Assembly (NCBI GenBank): GCA_003225595.1
Contig: QIAR01000288.1
Span: 1-10,067 of the forward strand
From: Acidobacteriota bacterium
GTDB taxonomy: Bacteria; Acidobacteriota; Terriglobia; Terriglobales; Acidobacteriaceae
Reading direction: 5' to 3'
Length of the DNA: 10,067 nucleotides
Shown here: positions 1-7,516 of the stretch, piece after piece
Layout of the letters: each line of letters starts with the position of its first letter
How positions within the stretch are numbered: the first letter of the stretch is position 1
Made by a program: the position numbers and the translations under genes
Notes under the pieces: model-generated
What the model was told of the DNA's origin: nothing
Databases searched by the model: none
The model's input: only the letters and a program-made list of their open reading frames with translations

Positions 1-660
1 CTCCGATCACAGCTCGGCCAACGGAGCATGGCTTATGTCGGATGGGGCACTTCGTTCTTCGATATGGATAACGACGGCTGGTTCGACCTCTTCGTAGCCA
101 ATGGGCATGTCTACCCGCAGATGGATGGTGTGCCGGGCAGCGCAGCGTATGCCGAACCCATGCTGTTGCACCGCAATAATCGCGACGGCACTTTCGATGA
201 AGTTTCCGCTCAGGCGGGCCTCGCCGACATGCCGATGAAATCACGGCGGGGTACGGCATTCGGCGATATCGCCAATAACGGCAGCATCGATATCGTGATT
301 CTGAATGTAGGCGAGCCGCCGTCGCTCTTGCTGAATACTTCGAAGAACACCAATCATCGCGTCTTGTTCAAGCTTGTAGGCACCAAGAGCAACCGGGCTG
401 CGATTGGGGCTCGCGTCACCATTCATGCCGGTGGCGTAACACAGTTTGACGAAGTCCGCGGCGGTGGCAGTTACCTTTCACAAAATGACCTGCGGCTGCA
501 TTTCGGACTCGGCACAACTAATAAGATTGATTCCGTGGAGCTCCGCTGGCCCAGCGGCAAACTGGAACGGTTGAAAGACGTTTCGGCTGACAACATTTAC
601 ACAATCATCGAGGGGCAGGGAATCAAAGACACAACCCCGCTGGCACCAGAGGGAAAGTGA
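1..660 (+). CDS. FG-GAP / ASPIC-UnbV (CRTAC1-family) protein, 3' part
   Basis: The frame is open from the first base, so the gene begins upstream and only about its last 219 codons are here; the in-frame ATG at 28 is internal. An FG-GAP/VCBS repeat opens the visible part, with an intact calcium-loop motif DMDNDGWFD, followed by the typical NRDGTFDEVSAQAGL unit. A second repeat (GDIANNGSIDIVILN) keeps the fold pattern but has lost most acidic loop residues. The last 80 or so residues form an ASPIC/UnbV domain (GARVTI, RGGGSYLSQND, LHFGLG, VELRWPSGKLERL). Such proteins are usually secreted beta-propellers, numerous in Acidobacteriota and Planctomycetota, often with N-terminal TPR segments; their biochemical role is mostly unknown. 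No partner gene lies downstream in the same unit: the next gene starts 355 bp away behind its own terminator. Family assignment is firm; function is not. Confidence 0.93.
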   Translation, partial: LRSQLGQRSMAYVGWGTSFFDMDNDGWFDLFVANGHVYPQMDGVPGSAAYAEPMLLHRNNRDGTFDEVSAQAGLADMPMKSRRGTAFGDIANNGSIDIVILNVGEPPSLLLNTSKNTNHRVLFKLVGTKSNRAAIGARVTIHAGGVTQFDEVRGGGSYLSQNDLRLHFGLGTTNKIDSVELRWPSGKLERLKDVSADNIYTIIEGQGIKDTTPLAPEGK

Positions 661-684
661 AGCGGGTAAAGGGAGCCCGCTCCC
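661..684 (+). terminator. possible stem-loop after the ASPIC-UnbV gene
   Basis: Directly after the TGA stop, AGCGGG (661-666) can pair with CCCGCT (676-681); alternatively GGGAG (671-675) can pair with CTCCC (680-684). The two hairpins are mutually exclusive. There is only a weak ATTATTT run some 10 bases later, so this may end transcription poorly or merely protect the 3' end. Inference from base pairing only. Confidence 0.3.
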
Positions 685-790
685 GGAACGAGCATTATTT
701 GACGTAGTTTCGGCACACCAGACGTGTCGAACCACTTTACGATATTGATGCCGGCTAATCGGCGCCCTAACTATTAGTTTAACTTTTTGA

Positions 791-819
791 TTGACAGCGC
801 CCTGCGAAAGTATCAGAAT
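791..819 (+). promoter_or_regulatory. candidate sigma-70-type promoter upstream of the permease leader
   Basis: A perfect TTGACA at 791-796 is followed after exactly 17 bases by CAGAAT at 814-819, which matches the -10 consensus at 4 of 6 positions. Transcription would begin near 826, giving a leader of about 190 nt before the permease start codon. The heptamer GCGCCCT occurs at 762, 797 (inside the spacer) and 854 and might be coincidental or an operator. Not supported by anything beyond consensus match. Confidence 0.4.
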
Positions 820-825
820 CCGCTC

Positions 826-969
826 AATCGTCTAATCAGCCAATTTGCTAAGAGCGCCCTCGCCCGAAGCATTCGTTTGCTTTCGTTGTTGCTTTTGAGA
901 TTCTGCTCCCGCGACCCGGGGCAGCCTTCCCCCGAGAACCCCATCACCGCTCACGGTGGTGGGGTTTTT
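826..969 (+). ncRNA. candidate structured leader / small RNA ending in an intrinsic terminator
   Basis: This holds most of the 355-bp gap between the ASPIC-UnbV gene and the permease. Predicted pairings by eye are a bulged hairpin at 865-885 (CGAAGCA with TGCTTTCG), a hairpin at 903-924 (CTGCTCC with GGGGCAG, one G-U), and the terminator at 937-969. GGGG at 918-921 could instead pair with CCCC at 939-942 of the terminator stem, which would offer an antiterminator-like alternative. A TTG-initiated 17-codon reading frame at 845-898 ends in FVCFRCCF but has no visible ribosome binding site. I do not recognise a known riboswitch core. It could be an attenuated leader, a free small RNA, or a plain terminator for upstream transcription. 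Confidence 0.3.
937..969 (+). terminator. Rho-independent terminator
   Basis: CCCCATCACCG (939-949) pairs with CGGTGGTGGGG (954-964) around a CTCA tetraloop, an 11-bp stem with a single wobble pair, followed at once by five T residues (965-969); AA at 937-938 can extend the stem. The shape is textbook for intrinsic termination on the plus strand. Its position is notable: it lies after the likely permease promoter and ends 46 bases before the permease ATG, so it would attenuate that gene unless it is regulated or the gene has another promoter between. Confidence 0.8.
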
Positions 970-1015
970 GAGTTTTTGGCAATGATGTGGCCTTTGAGTT
1001 TATAAAAGGAACAGA

Positions 1016-2395
1016 ATGGCGAGTCCAACCATCACGACTTCCAGCACGCCTCGCCTGAGACGGGCGCTGACGCTTTCGGACCTTATCCTCTACGGCATCA
1101 TTGTGATACAGCCAGTGGCGCCAATGTCGGTGTTCGGCGTGCTCAGCCAGCGCGGTCGCGGCCACGTCGTGACCACGATCCTGATCGCCATGGTCGCGAT
1201 GTTGTTCACGGCCATCAGCTATGGTCGCATGGCGCGTGCCTACCCAAGTGCCGGCTCCGCCTTCACCTATGTCGGCCAGGAGATTAATCCCGCCCTCGGA
1301 TACGTCACCGGCTGGAGCATGGTTATGGATTACATGCTCAATCCCATGATCTGCATCATCTGGATCAGCCAGCAGGCGCATGACTTCGCCCCGGGCATAC
1401 CGTACTGGGGTTGGGCGATTTTCTTTGCACTCGTTTTTACAGGTTTGAACATCCAGGGTGTCAAGACATCGGCCCGCGTCAACACCGCGCTTGCAATGGG
1501 CATGGGTGTGGTGATTGCCATCTTCTTCGTCGCCGCGGCACGTTACATTTTTGGCGTTCCACACGGCGGCCCCGGGTTCTTCACCCGCCCCTTCTACGAT
1601 CCGCAGATGTGGAACGCGAAAGCAGTATTGGGCGGAACGTCCATCGCCGTACTGACCTACATTGGCTTTGACGGCATCTCTACGCTCTCTGAAGAAGCCG
1701 AGAATCCGCGCCGCAATATTCTGTTGGCTACGGTCTTCACTTGTCTGGTGATAGGTATTCTTTCCGCTTTAGAAGTTTATGCGGCGCAACTGGTATGGCC
1801 GGCTTCGCAGCCTTACCCGAACGTCGACACGGCATTTACCTATGTGGCTGGCCGCGCCTGGCGGCCTTTATTCGCAGTAGTAGGGTTCACGCTGGTGGTG
1901 GCCAACTTCGGCTCTGGAATGGGGGCACAGCTCGGCGCCGCCCGTTTGCTGTATGGCATGGGACGCAGTAAGGCGTTGCCGCAGTCGTTTTTCGGCGTGG
2001 TCGATCCCAAGCGGCGCGTTCCCCGCAACAACGTGCTTTTTGTAGGTGGTCTGGCCTTGGCGGGCGCTTTTCTTCTGCCCGCGGTGGCTGGAGCAGCTAC
2101 TGGTTACGAACTCGGAGCCAACTTGCTGAACTTTGGCGCCCTCATCGCCTTCATGGGTGTCAATGCCGCCGCTTTCGTTCGCTACTATCTACGCGAACAG
2201 GAGAAGAAACTCGTGAATTTGGTGCCTCCCGTGCTGGGCTTCTTCATCTGTTTTCTTCTCTGGTGGAATCTCAGCACCAAGGCGAGGGTATTTGGAGCGC
2301 TCTGGATGGCTGTGGGTATTGCGTTCGGCGCGTGGAAAACCCGTGGCTTCCGTGGCGATCTGGTGAACTTCGAATTACCACCGGAAGAAGAGTGA
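1016..2395 (+). CDS. APC-superfamily amino acid/polyamine permease (PuuP-like)
   Basis: A 459-residue integral membrane protein with about 12 hydrophobic segments, the normal size for APC-family secondary transporters, which import amino acids or amines with a cation. TM1 carries the unwound-helix region near IIVIQPVAPMSVFG. The stretch GHVVTT...LFTAISYGRMARAYPSAGSAFTYV, the GWSMVMDYMLNPM segment, and the TM6 motif GFDGISTLSEEAENPRRNI all resemble the E. coli putrescine importer PuuP group more than other APC branches, as does RLLYGMGRSKALPQSFFG. Substrate cannot be read from sequence; putrescine, another amine or an amino acid are all possible. The ATG is preceded by AAAAGGA (1004-1010) five bases upstream, a good ribosome binding site. 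It is monocistronic, convergent with the GH2 gene, and lies behind a terminator-bearing leader that may control it. Confidence 0.93.
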   Translation: MASPTITTSSTPRLRRALTLSDLILYGIIVIQPVAPMSVFGVLSQRGRGHVVTTILIAMVAMLFTAISYGRMARAYPSAGSAFTYVGQEINPALGYVTGWSMVMDYMLNPMICIIWISQQAHDFAPGIPYWGWAIFFALVFTGLNIQGVKTSARVNTALAMGMGVVIAIFFVAAARYIFGVPHGGPGFFTRPFYDPQMWNAKAVLGGTSIAVLTYIGFDGISTLSEEAENPRRNILLATVFTCLVIGILSALEVYAAQLVWPASQPYPNVDTAFTYVAGRAWRPLFAVVGFTLVVANFGSGMGAQLGAARLLYGMGRSKALPQSFFGVVDPKRRVPRNNVLFVGGLALAGAFLLPAVAGAATGYELGANLLNFGALIAFMGVNAAAFVRYYLREQEKKLVNLVPPVLGFFICFLLWWNLSTKARVFGALWMAVGIAFGAWKTRGFRGDLVNFELPPEEE

Positions 2396-2482
2396 GGGAA
2401 TGCAGATTGAATTCTCAGATTTCAGAATCAGAACGCAGCCTGCATCGAGCTCGAGCGAACCTCTTCAAGCTGACTTCTGCCG

Positions 2483-2503
2483 GACTTCGGCTACTGCGAA
2501 GCC
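2483..2503 (-). other. stem-loop spanning the GH2 stop codon
   Basis: Read on the minus strand, GGCTTCG pairs with CGAAGTC (one G-U) around a seven-base loop that contains the TAG stop of the GH2 gene. There is no T-tract after it. It sits at the 95-bp junction of two convergent genes where some transcription end signal is expected, but termination is only a guess. Confidence 0.3.
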
Positions 2504-4612
2504 ACGTTCCAACCTTTCACTTCCACGCTTGGCTTTGCCGTCCCTAACTCGGCGGCCCGGTACGTGGCCGTGACCTCCCGCTTTTCTCCCGGCAGCAATG
2601 AGAAATAGTTGTCTTCCCATAGCACGGGCAGGATTTCTTCGCCACCCGCACCCTTGTCTACCTTCAAGCGAATGAAGAATGCCAAGCTCTTGCTTGGATT
2701 TTCCAGCGTCACGTGCGTAACGGAGTCTTCGCTCTTGCGCTCCGTACGGCTTATAACTTTCAGCGCGATTTTAGGCAACGTGCGGAGCTCAGTGTAGTCA
2801 GCATATGAAGCTGTGGGAGTCATGTACCAGTTTGACTTCTCCCAATCCAGAGTTTCAGGTTTGGTCGAGAGCCAATAGAAGTTTGATCCGACTACTTTCC
2901 CGCTGGTGTCCTCGAGCCGGAGCACCAGGAAATAAACTGGCGTGAGGTCCTGAAGTTCGGGTAGGTCGAATACTTTGTTTGTGCTGTCAGCGGCTGCATC
3001 CAGCGAGGCTTCTTTCGAGAACTTCTCCGCCATGTCGATGTTGTAAATCCTTGCCGTAAGTTTCAATCCCCGTACATCTTGATACTGGCTGCTGACCAGC
3101 CAGATGGAACGGTCATCGTAGGAATACACTGGGTGAAGCGGTTCCATTGCCTTTTTGGCTCCGAAGTAACCCCCTCCCGGACGCAGGTAGTAGTCATATA
3201 GGTGCCAGATAATCGACGGCCATGCATTGTTAAGCATCCACTGAATGACGCCAGTCGCCGTGTACTTGTCCCGGCTGTATGCCTCGAACATGGCGCGAAT
3301 GCCTTCGTAGCCCATAAGCTGCGATTTGAATCCGAAGTCCTCAGCGTTGTCGGCTTGGCCATAGCGAGCTTTCAGCGCATCCGTGTACACCTGGATGGTC
3401 TTGAACTGCCCACCACCCGCGTGGTAGTTCCAATAATCATCAATAGGCCACAAATGATCGTCAGGCAGCATTGCGCGCAGGCTCTCGACTGGAGGCACCG
3501 CCGGTCCGGGACTGGTCTCCGTATTGAACCCATACGCACCACCGCATCCGCCTGGGTTGCAGTGATGGGGCCCGCTCTTGGCATCCTCCGTCCAATAGGA
3601 AGGAGCGATGTACTCGTACGGCCCGGTCATCTTCACGCCGCTTTCTCCCGTGACCGAAGTCGGCTTGGCTGTCGCTGAGGAAACGACCGGATTCGGCCAG
3701 CGGGCCTGCTTCTCCACATTGAGATACATCTCTTCTACGTCCGGAGGGGGCGGATTGTCGCTCCCGTTCATCCACATCACCAGGCTGGGATGACTGCGCA
3801 GGCGATAGATCTGGTCCTGCAGCGAATCTTTCGCGATGTCGTAATCCTGCGGCTTCCACCTTGCCCAGTGTTCCCAATGATCACAACAGCACCATCCTGC
3901 CATGATCAGAATTCCCTGCCGGTCGGCGAGATCGAAGAATTCCTCATGCTCGAGTTTACCTTCCAGGCGAATCGTATTCAGGCCCATGTCGCGCACGTAA
4001 CGGAACTCGTCTTGCAGTCGCTGGGAGTTCTCGCGCAGCATCATGTCCGAAGACCAGCCGCCCCCTCGAATTAGAATTTTCTTGCCATTAATCGTGAACA
4101 ACCTTCCGTTGTTCGCGTTCAACTCGGAAGTCACCTCGCGAATACCGAAGTGGGTATCCGATTTGTCGGACAGCTTGCCATTCACGTCGAACTCCATGTG
4201 GAGGTCGTGGAGATTCGGCGTGCCCATTTGTGCTGGCCACCACAGGCGCGGCTTGGCAAGATTTAACTGCGGAAACTTCTCGGGCTCGAAGGTCACGTCT
4301 TTGGACTCGCCGGAGGCCAGCTCGACATCCTGAACGAACTCGACATTCTCGATCTTGCCGTTCAGTGTGCCCTTCACCGGCTGATTGCTCCCGTTTTTCA
4401 GCAACGCAGTGACGGTCAGATGCGCGCGGTCGTTATTAGGAGAATCGAAGTGCGTTAGCACCGTCGGATACCGGATTGCTACTGGCCCGCTGGTTGCGAA
4501 GTAGACATCGCGCCACAGGCCCATTTCTTTATCGGGAGGCGCGGGATTCCAATCGACAAACGTGATCGCCAAGTCGGTATCCGTGGGCGCATACACTTCG
4601 ACCGCGAGCACA

Positions 4613-4622
4613 TTTGTGGCTT
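4613..4622 (-). other. frameshift site 2 in the GH2 gene
   Basis: The family-like reading leaves one frame after TYEFNVK and resumes in another at ATNVLAVEVY. The change equals one lost base, or a loss of 3n+1 bases. By memory of CsxA, about eight residues are expected between the beta-strand and the N-x-V-A-F/V segment, and only about three or four remain here, so a short deletion of roughly 13-16 bases fits better than a single missing base. That estimate is inference. Confidence 0.75.
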
Positions 4623-4792
4623 GACATTGAACTCGTAGGTGCGCCAGGCGCCGGCCACATCGTCCGACTTCGCGATCTGCTTGCCATTGAGCCAAATGTT
4701 GGCGCGGTAGTTGATTCCCTGAAAATTGAGCCAGAGGGTCTTGCCCTTGTAGTCGGCCGGCAGGACAAATTCCTTGCGGTACCACCACGAGA

Positions 4793-4804
4793 CATCGCTA
4801 TGTT
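4793..4804 (-). other. frameshift site 1 in the GH2 gene
   Basis: The N-terminal frame reads GVTYAIGANFSNIAM and then turns into non-family sequence; the neighbouring frame picks up at SDVSWWYRKEF, the conserved segment of the GH2 sugar-binding domain. The shift is in the same direction as site 2 (equivalent to loss of one base or 3n+1 bases), so the two do not compensate. The bases at the junction, around ATAGCGATG on the minus strand, contain no homopolymer run. Confidence 0.75.
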
Positions 4805-5211
4805 CGAGAAGTTCGCGCCAATCGCGTAGGTGACGCCGGGGAATTGCCGCAAATTCATGCCGAAATATGGATCGGGATAGACCTTCTGCTTGACCAGCGC
4901 CGCCACCACCGTGGTGGGTACGGTCACCGTATACCAGGACTTGGCCTGGAAGTGCGGCGTGGAGATCACTCCTCCCTTCTGATCGACCTTGGCGGAGGAT
5001 TGCAGGGTCCAGCCGTCTCTTAGGACGAATTTGCTGCTGTGCTGTGGGCGGCTGAGGTGTTTCGCTTGGGCAAAGAGGAGTTGCGCGAAAAGAAGATGAG
5101 AAAGCAGAATGAAAGAAACACCGGACAGACTGCGAATCTTCATGGGAGTCCTTTGGTCTTTTCAAGAGCGTCTCATGCCACAGCAGACACGCTGTTGCCG
5201 AGTCGCTTCAC

Positions 5212-5241
5212 TTGATAACACGTTTTATTAATTCGTTTCAA
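5212..5241 (-). promoter_or_regulatory. candidate promoter of the GH2 gene
   Basis: On the minus strand TTGAAA (5236-5241) and TATCAA (5212-5217) are separated by 18 bases within an AT-rich patch, about 70 bases before the GH2 ATG. Both hexamers are near consensus (5/6 and 4/6). Consensus match only. Confidence 0.33.
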
Positions 5242-5357
5242 TAGCTTGTTTTTGCGTCTATCGCCCGGAGCATAACTTGACTTTTCTTAGGATTCGAAAC
5301 ACACATTGCCCGCAGAACTGACGTAGGGCACGCGCCATTCAATCCCGTCATGTAGTT

Positions 5358-5363
5358 TATAAT
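5358..5363 (+). promoter_or_regulatory. TATAAT -10 box upstream of the ppiD-like gene
   Basis: A perfect TATAAT lies 38 bases before the foldase ATG, which would give a start near 5370 and a short leader of about 30 nt. No good -35 hexamer stands 16-18 bases upstream, so an activator or a different sigma factor may be involved. A GGAG at 5386-5389 is the likely ribosome binding site, somewhat distant (12 bases) from the ATG. Confidence 0.45.
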
Positions 5364-5401
5364 CGTATATTCTCCTTTCAACTCTGGAGTTTTGAGAAAA
5401 A

Positions 5402-7390
5402 ATGATTCGATTTTTGCAAACCCCTGGCCCGATTAAGAAAGTTATCCTCAGTGGGATTCTCCTGGTGTTTTGCGGCGCGATGGTGATCACGCTTATCCCA
5501 GGCGGTCTCGGCTCAAACTTCGGTTTTGGCGCTCCCGCCGCGGGAGTGGTGGCCAAGGTCGCGGGCCAGGACGTAACTGTTCTCGAAGTACAGCAGCAAG
5601 CCAAGCAGTTGCTAAGGCAGCAGTTTCCAAAGGGAGGCGCTCAGGTTTCCATGATGCTGCCGTTTTTTGCTTCACGCGCGGCCGAACAGCTAATCGACCA
5701 AAAGGTAATCGTCGCAGAAGCCGACCGGATGGGTCTGCGGGCCACCGATGAAGAGCTGCGGGACGAACTGCAACACGGACAGCTCGGGTCTGTCTTGTTC
5801 CCCAGTGGCAACTTTATTGGCAAGGAAGGGTACGAAGATTTCGTCCAGCGCAATGAACTGACGGTCCCTCAGTTTGAGAATTTGGAGAAAGATTTCATCC
5901 GCATGCGCAAGCTGCGCAATTTGGTCACCAGCAGCGCGAGCGCCACCGACGCCGACATCCGCCAGGAATTTGAACGCCGCAATACTAAAATAAAGTTTGA
6001 ATATGCCGTCCTCAAGCAAGATGAGATCCGCAAAGGGATTCATCCCACCGACGCCGAGTTGAAGGCGTTCTACGAGCGCAACAAGACCACGTATAACAAC
6101 TCGATTCCGGAAAAGCGCAGGGTGAAGTATGTGCTGATTGACACCGCCCAGGTCGAAGCGCAGACGCGGGTCACGCGCGAGGAATTGCAGTCCTACTACG
6201 ATCAGCACCGTGACGAGTATCGGGGGCCTGAGCAGGTGAAGATCAGCCATATTCTCATCAAGACTCCGCTTCCGGGACCGGATGTCAAAGTCGACCCGAA
6301 GGGGGTAGAAGAGGCCCAGAAGAAGGCAGAAGACATCCTCAAGCAGCTGAAGTCCGGGGCGAAATTTGAGGAGCTTGCCAAGAAGTATTCCCAGGACGCG
6401 GAGAGCGCCAAGAATGGTGGTTCACTAGGTTGGATTCAGCGCGGGCGCTTCCCCTCTGCCGCAGTCGACAAGGCGGCCTTTTCGCTCCCCAAGGGAGCCG
6501 CCAGTGACGTGATCAACGCTGGTTATGGTTTCGATATTATTCGGGTAGATGACAAGCAAGAGGCGCACGTCAAGACTCTCGACGAGGTCAAAGACCAGAT
6601 CGAGCCCGTTCTGAAGCAGCAAAAGGCTGCCCGGGCTGCCGAAAACGCAGCCAATTCGCTGCTCAATCAGGCACGGACGGAAGGTCTGGACAAGGCCGCC
6701 GCCTCAAAGGGCATGCAGGTTGTGGCCACGGATTTCTTCAGTAAGAGCGACAGTCTGCCCGGTATCGGCTCCGCACCGCAGTTTATGGACGCTGTGTTCA
6801 GTGAGGGCGAAAAATCCCCGCCCGACCTGGCGCCGCTGTCACAGGGGTATGCTGTGTTCGAATTGCTGGGCGTGAAACCACCGGCCACGCCGTCTTTCGA
6901 GGAAATCCGGTCACGCGTCGAGAACGAGTTCATGAATGAGCAAGCCAGCGTTCTGCTTGCGAAGAAAAGCCAGGAGCTGTCGGACCGAGCCAAGGCCGAA
7001 CATGACCTGAAGAAGGCCGCCAAGGAACTCGGCGCCACGGTTAAGAGCAGCGACTTCGTACTACCAGACGCCCAGATTCCCGATATCGGCTCCTTGTCCG
7101 GACCCGCCTCCGTTGTCTTCAGCTTGAAGCCGGGGGAAATCAGCGGCCCCATTAACAGCGGCAGCAACGGGATTGTGATTTCGCTGATGGAAAAGCAGAC
7201 GCCTTCCGATCAGGAGTTCGCGCAAAAAAAAGATCAGATACGCGATTCGCTCCTGCAGAAGAAGCAAGGTGAATTGTTCAACCTGTTCGTGGCGAACCTT
7301 CGCCAGCAGATGGAGAAGTCGGGCAAAATCAAGATCAACCAGCAGGAGCTGAAAAATCTGACTCGCGGCCAGAACGAAGAGGGCATGTAG
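5402..7390 (+). CDS. ppiD: membrane-anchored PpiD/SurA-like peptidyl-prolyl cis-trans isomerase
   Basis: A 662-residue periplasmic foldase, close in size to E. coli PpiD (623). PpiD proteins sit in the inner membrane and assist folding of newly exported proteins near the translocon. Residues 1-13 are short and basic, 14-32 form one hydrophobic anchor (KKVILSGILLVFCGAMVITL), and 48-195 form a SurA-type chaperone region beginning VAKVAGQDVTVLEV. A parvulin (rotamase) domain spans about 278-383 and shows VKISHILIKT, FEELAKKYSQD, GGSLGWIQRGRF and GYGFDIIRVDD. Two further segments, about 456-510 and 566-618, repeat the second half of this domain without its catalytic front part. The C-terminus (ELFNLFVANLRQQMEKSGKIKINQQ) is the usual PpiD tail. 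It seems to be a single-gene unit with its own TATAAT box, divergent from the GH2 gene. The family call is secure; exact equivalence to E. coli PpiD is inferred. Confidence 0.92.
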   Translation: MIRFLQTPGPIKKVILSGILLVFCGAMVITLIPGGLGSNFGFGAPAAGVVAKVAGQDVTVLEVQQQAKQLLRQQFPKGGAQVSMMLPFFASRAAEQLIDQKVIVAEADRMGLRATDEELRDELQHGQLGSVLFPSGNFIGKEGYEDFVQRNELTVPQFENLEKDFIRMRKLRNLVTSSASATDADIRQEFERRNTKIKFEYAVLKQDEIRKGIHPTDAELKAFYERNKTTYNNSIPEKRRVKYVLIDTAQVEAQTRVTREELQSYYDQHRDEYRGPEQVKISHILIKTPLPGPDVKVDPKGVEEAQKKAEDILKQLKSGAKFEELAKKYSQDAESAKNGGSLGWIQRGRFPSAAVDKAAFSLPKGAASDVINAGYGFDIIRVDDKQEAHVKTLDEVKDQIEPVLKQQKAARAAENAANSLLNQARTEGLDKAAASKGMQVVATDFFSKSDSLPGIGSAPQFMDAVFSEGEKSPPDLAPLSQGYAVFELLGVKPPATPSFEEIRSRVENEFMNEQASVLLAKKSQELSDRAKAEHDLKKAAKELGATVKSSDFVLPDAQIPDIGSLSGPASVVFSLKPGEISGPINSGSNGIVISLMEKQTPSDQEFAQKKDQIRDSLLQKKQGELFNLFVANLRQQMEKSGKIKINQQELKNLTRGQNEEGM

Positions 7391-7452
7391 CGCTTTGTTT
7401 CATTTTCAAAACTCCTGGTTGACACGTTTCTCCTGATCCGGGCGTCATTCTT

Positions 7453-7485
7453 ACGAGGCGTTTCTCGTCAGGCGAAGGTCTTCGC
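7453..7485 (+). promoter_or_regulatory. two tandem small hairpins upstream of malQ
   Basis: ACGAG (7453-7457) pairs with CTCGT (7464-7468), and GCGAAG (7472-7477) faces CTTCGC (7480-7485), an almost perfect palindrome. They lie between the foldase stop and the malQ ATG. No T-tract follows, so an intrinsic terminator is unlikely. They may be a binding site or a structured malQ leader; nothing else supports a role. Confidence 0.25.
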
Positions 7486-7516
7486 GGTCACTCAACACTC
7501 CATCTAGTTCAGTACT

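Larger units (their letters stand above)
2491..5143 (-). pseudogene. csxA: secreted GH2 exo-beta-D-glucosaminidase (CsxA-like), interrupted by two frameshifts
   Basis: The family removes glucosamine from non-reducing ends of chitosan oligomers. Three minus-strand frames together make one protein of about 884 residues, the usual family length. The ATG at 5143 (AAAGGA ribosome site 7 bases upstream) opens a signal peptide (MKIRSLSGVSFILLSHLLFA) and the start of the sugar-binding domain up to IGANFSNI. A second frame supplies VSWWYRKEF through GAWRTYEFNVK. A third frame, open from 4788 to the TAG at 2491, supplies TNVLAVEVYAPT onward: Ig-like domain, TIM barrel and C-terminal Ig-like domains. 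The expected catalytic residues are present: Asp in MWMNGSDNPPPP (3757-3759) as acid/base and Glu in FNTETSPG (3517-3519) as nucleophile, matching D469/E541 of Amycolatopsis CsxA as I recall them. Neither shift is at a homopolymer. A ribosome starting at 5143 would stop at 4529 after 204 residues. Either a recently inactivated gene or a sequence error. Confidence 0.88.

Noticed and set aside
754..860. Heptamer GCGCCCT occurring three times (762, 797, 854) as an operator array
   Set aside because: Spacing is irregular, the flanks differ, and a GC-rich 7-mer recurring three times is weak evidence.
787..1005. 72-codon TTG-started plus-strand frame before the permease
   Set aside because: It runs straight through the promoter candidate, the hairpins and the terminator, and has no ribosome site or recognisable domain.
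944..1564. 206-codon minus-strand open frame opposite the permease
   Set aside because: Its product is low in hydrophobic order and rich in His, Asp and Arg, as expected of a shadow frame; the plus strand has an unambiguous transporter.
4613..4804. Programmed ribosomal frameshifting in the GH2 gene
   Set aside because: No slippery heptamer or homopolymer at either site, two separate shifts in the same direction, and no tradition of recoding in this family.
7419..7424. TTGACA as the -35 element of a malQ promoter
   Set aside because: No acceptable -10 hexamer is found 15-19 bases downstream.
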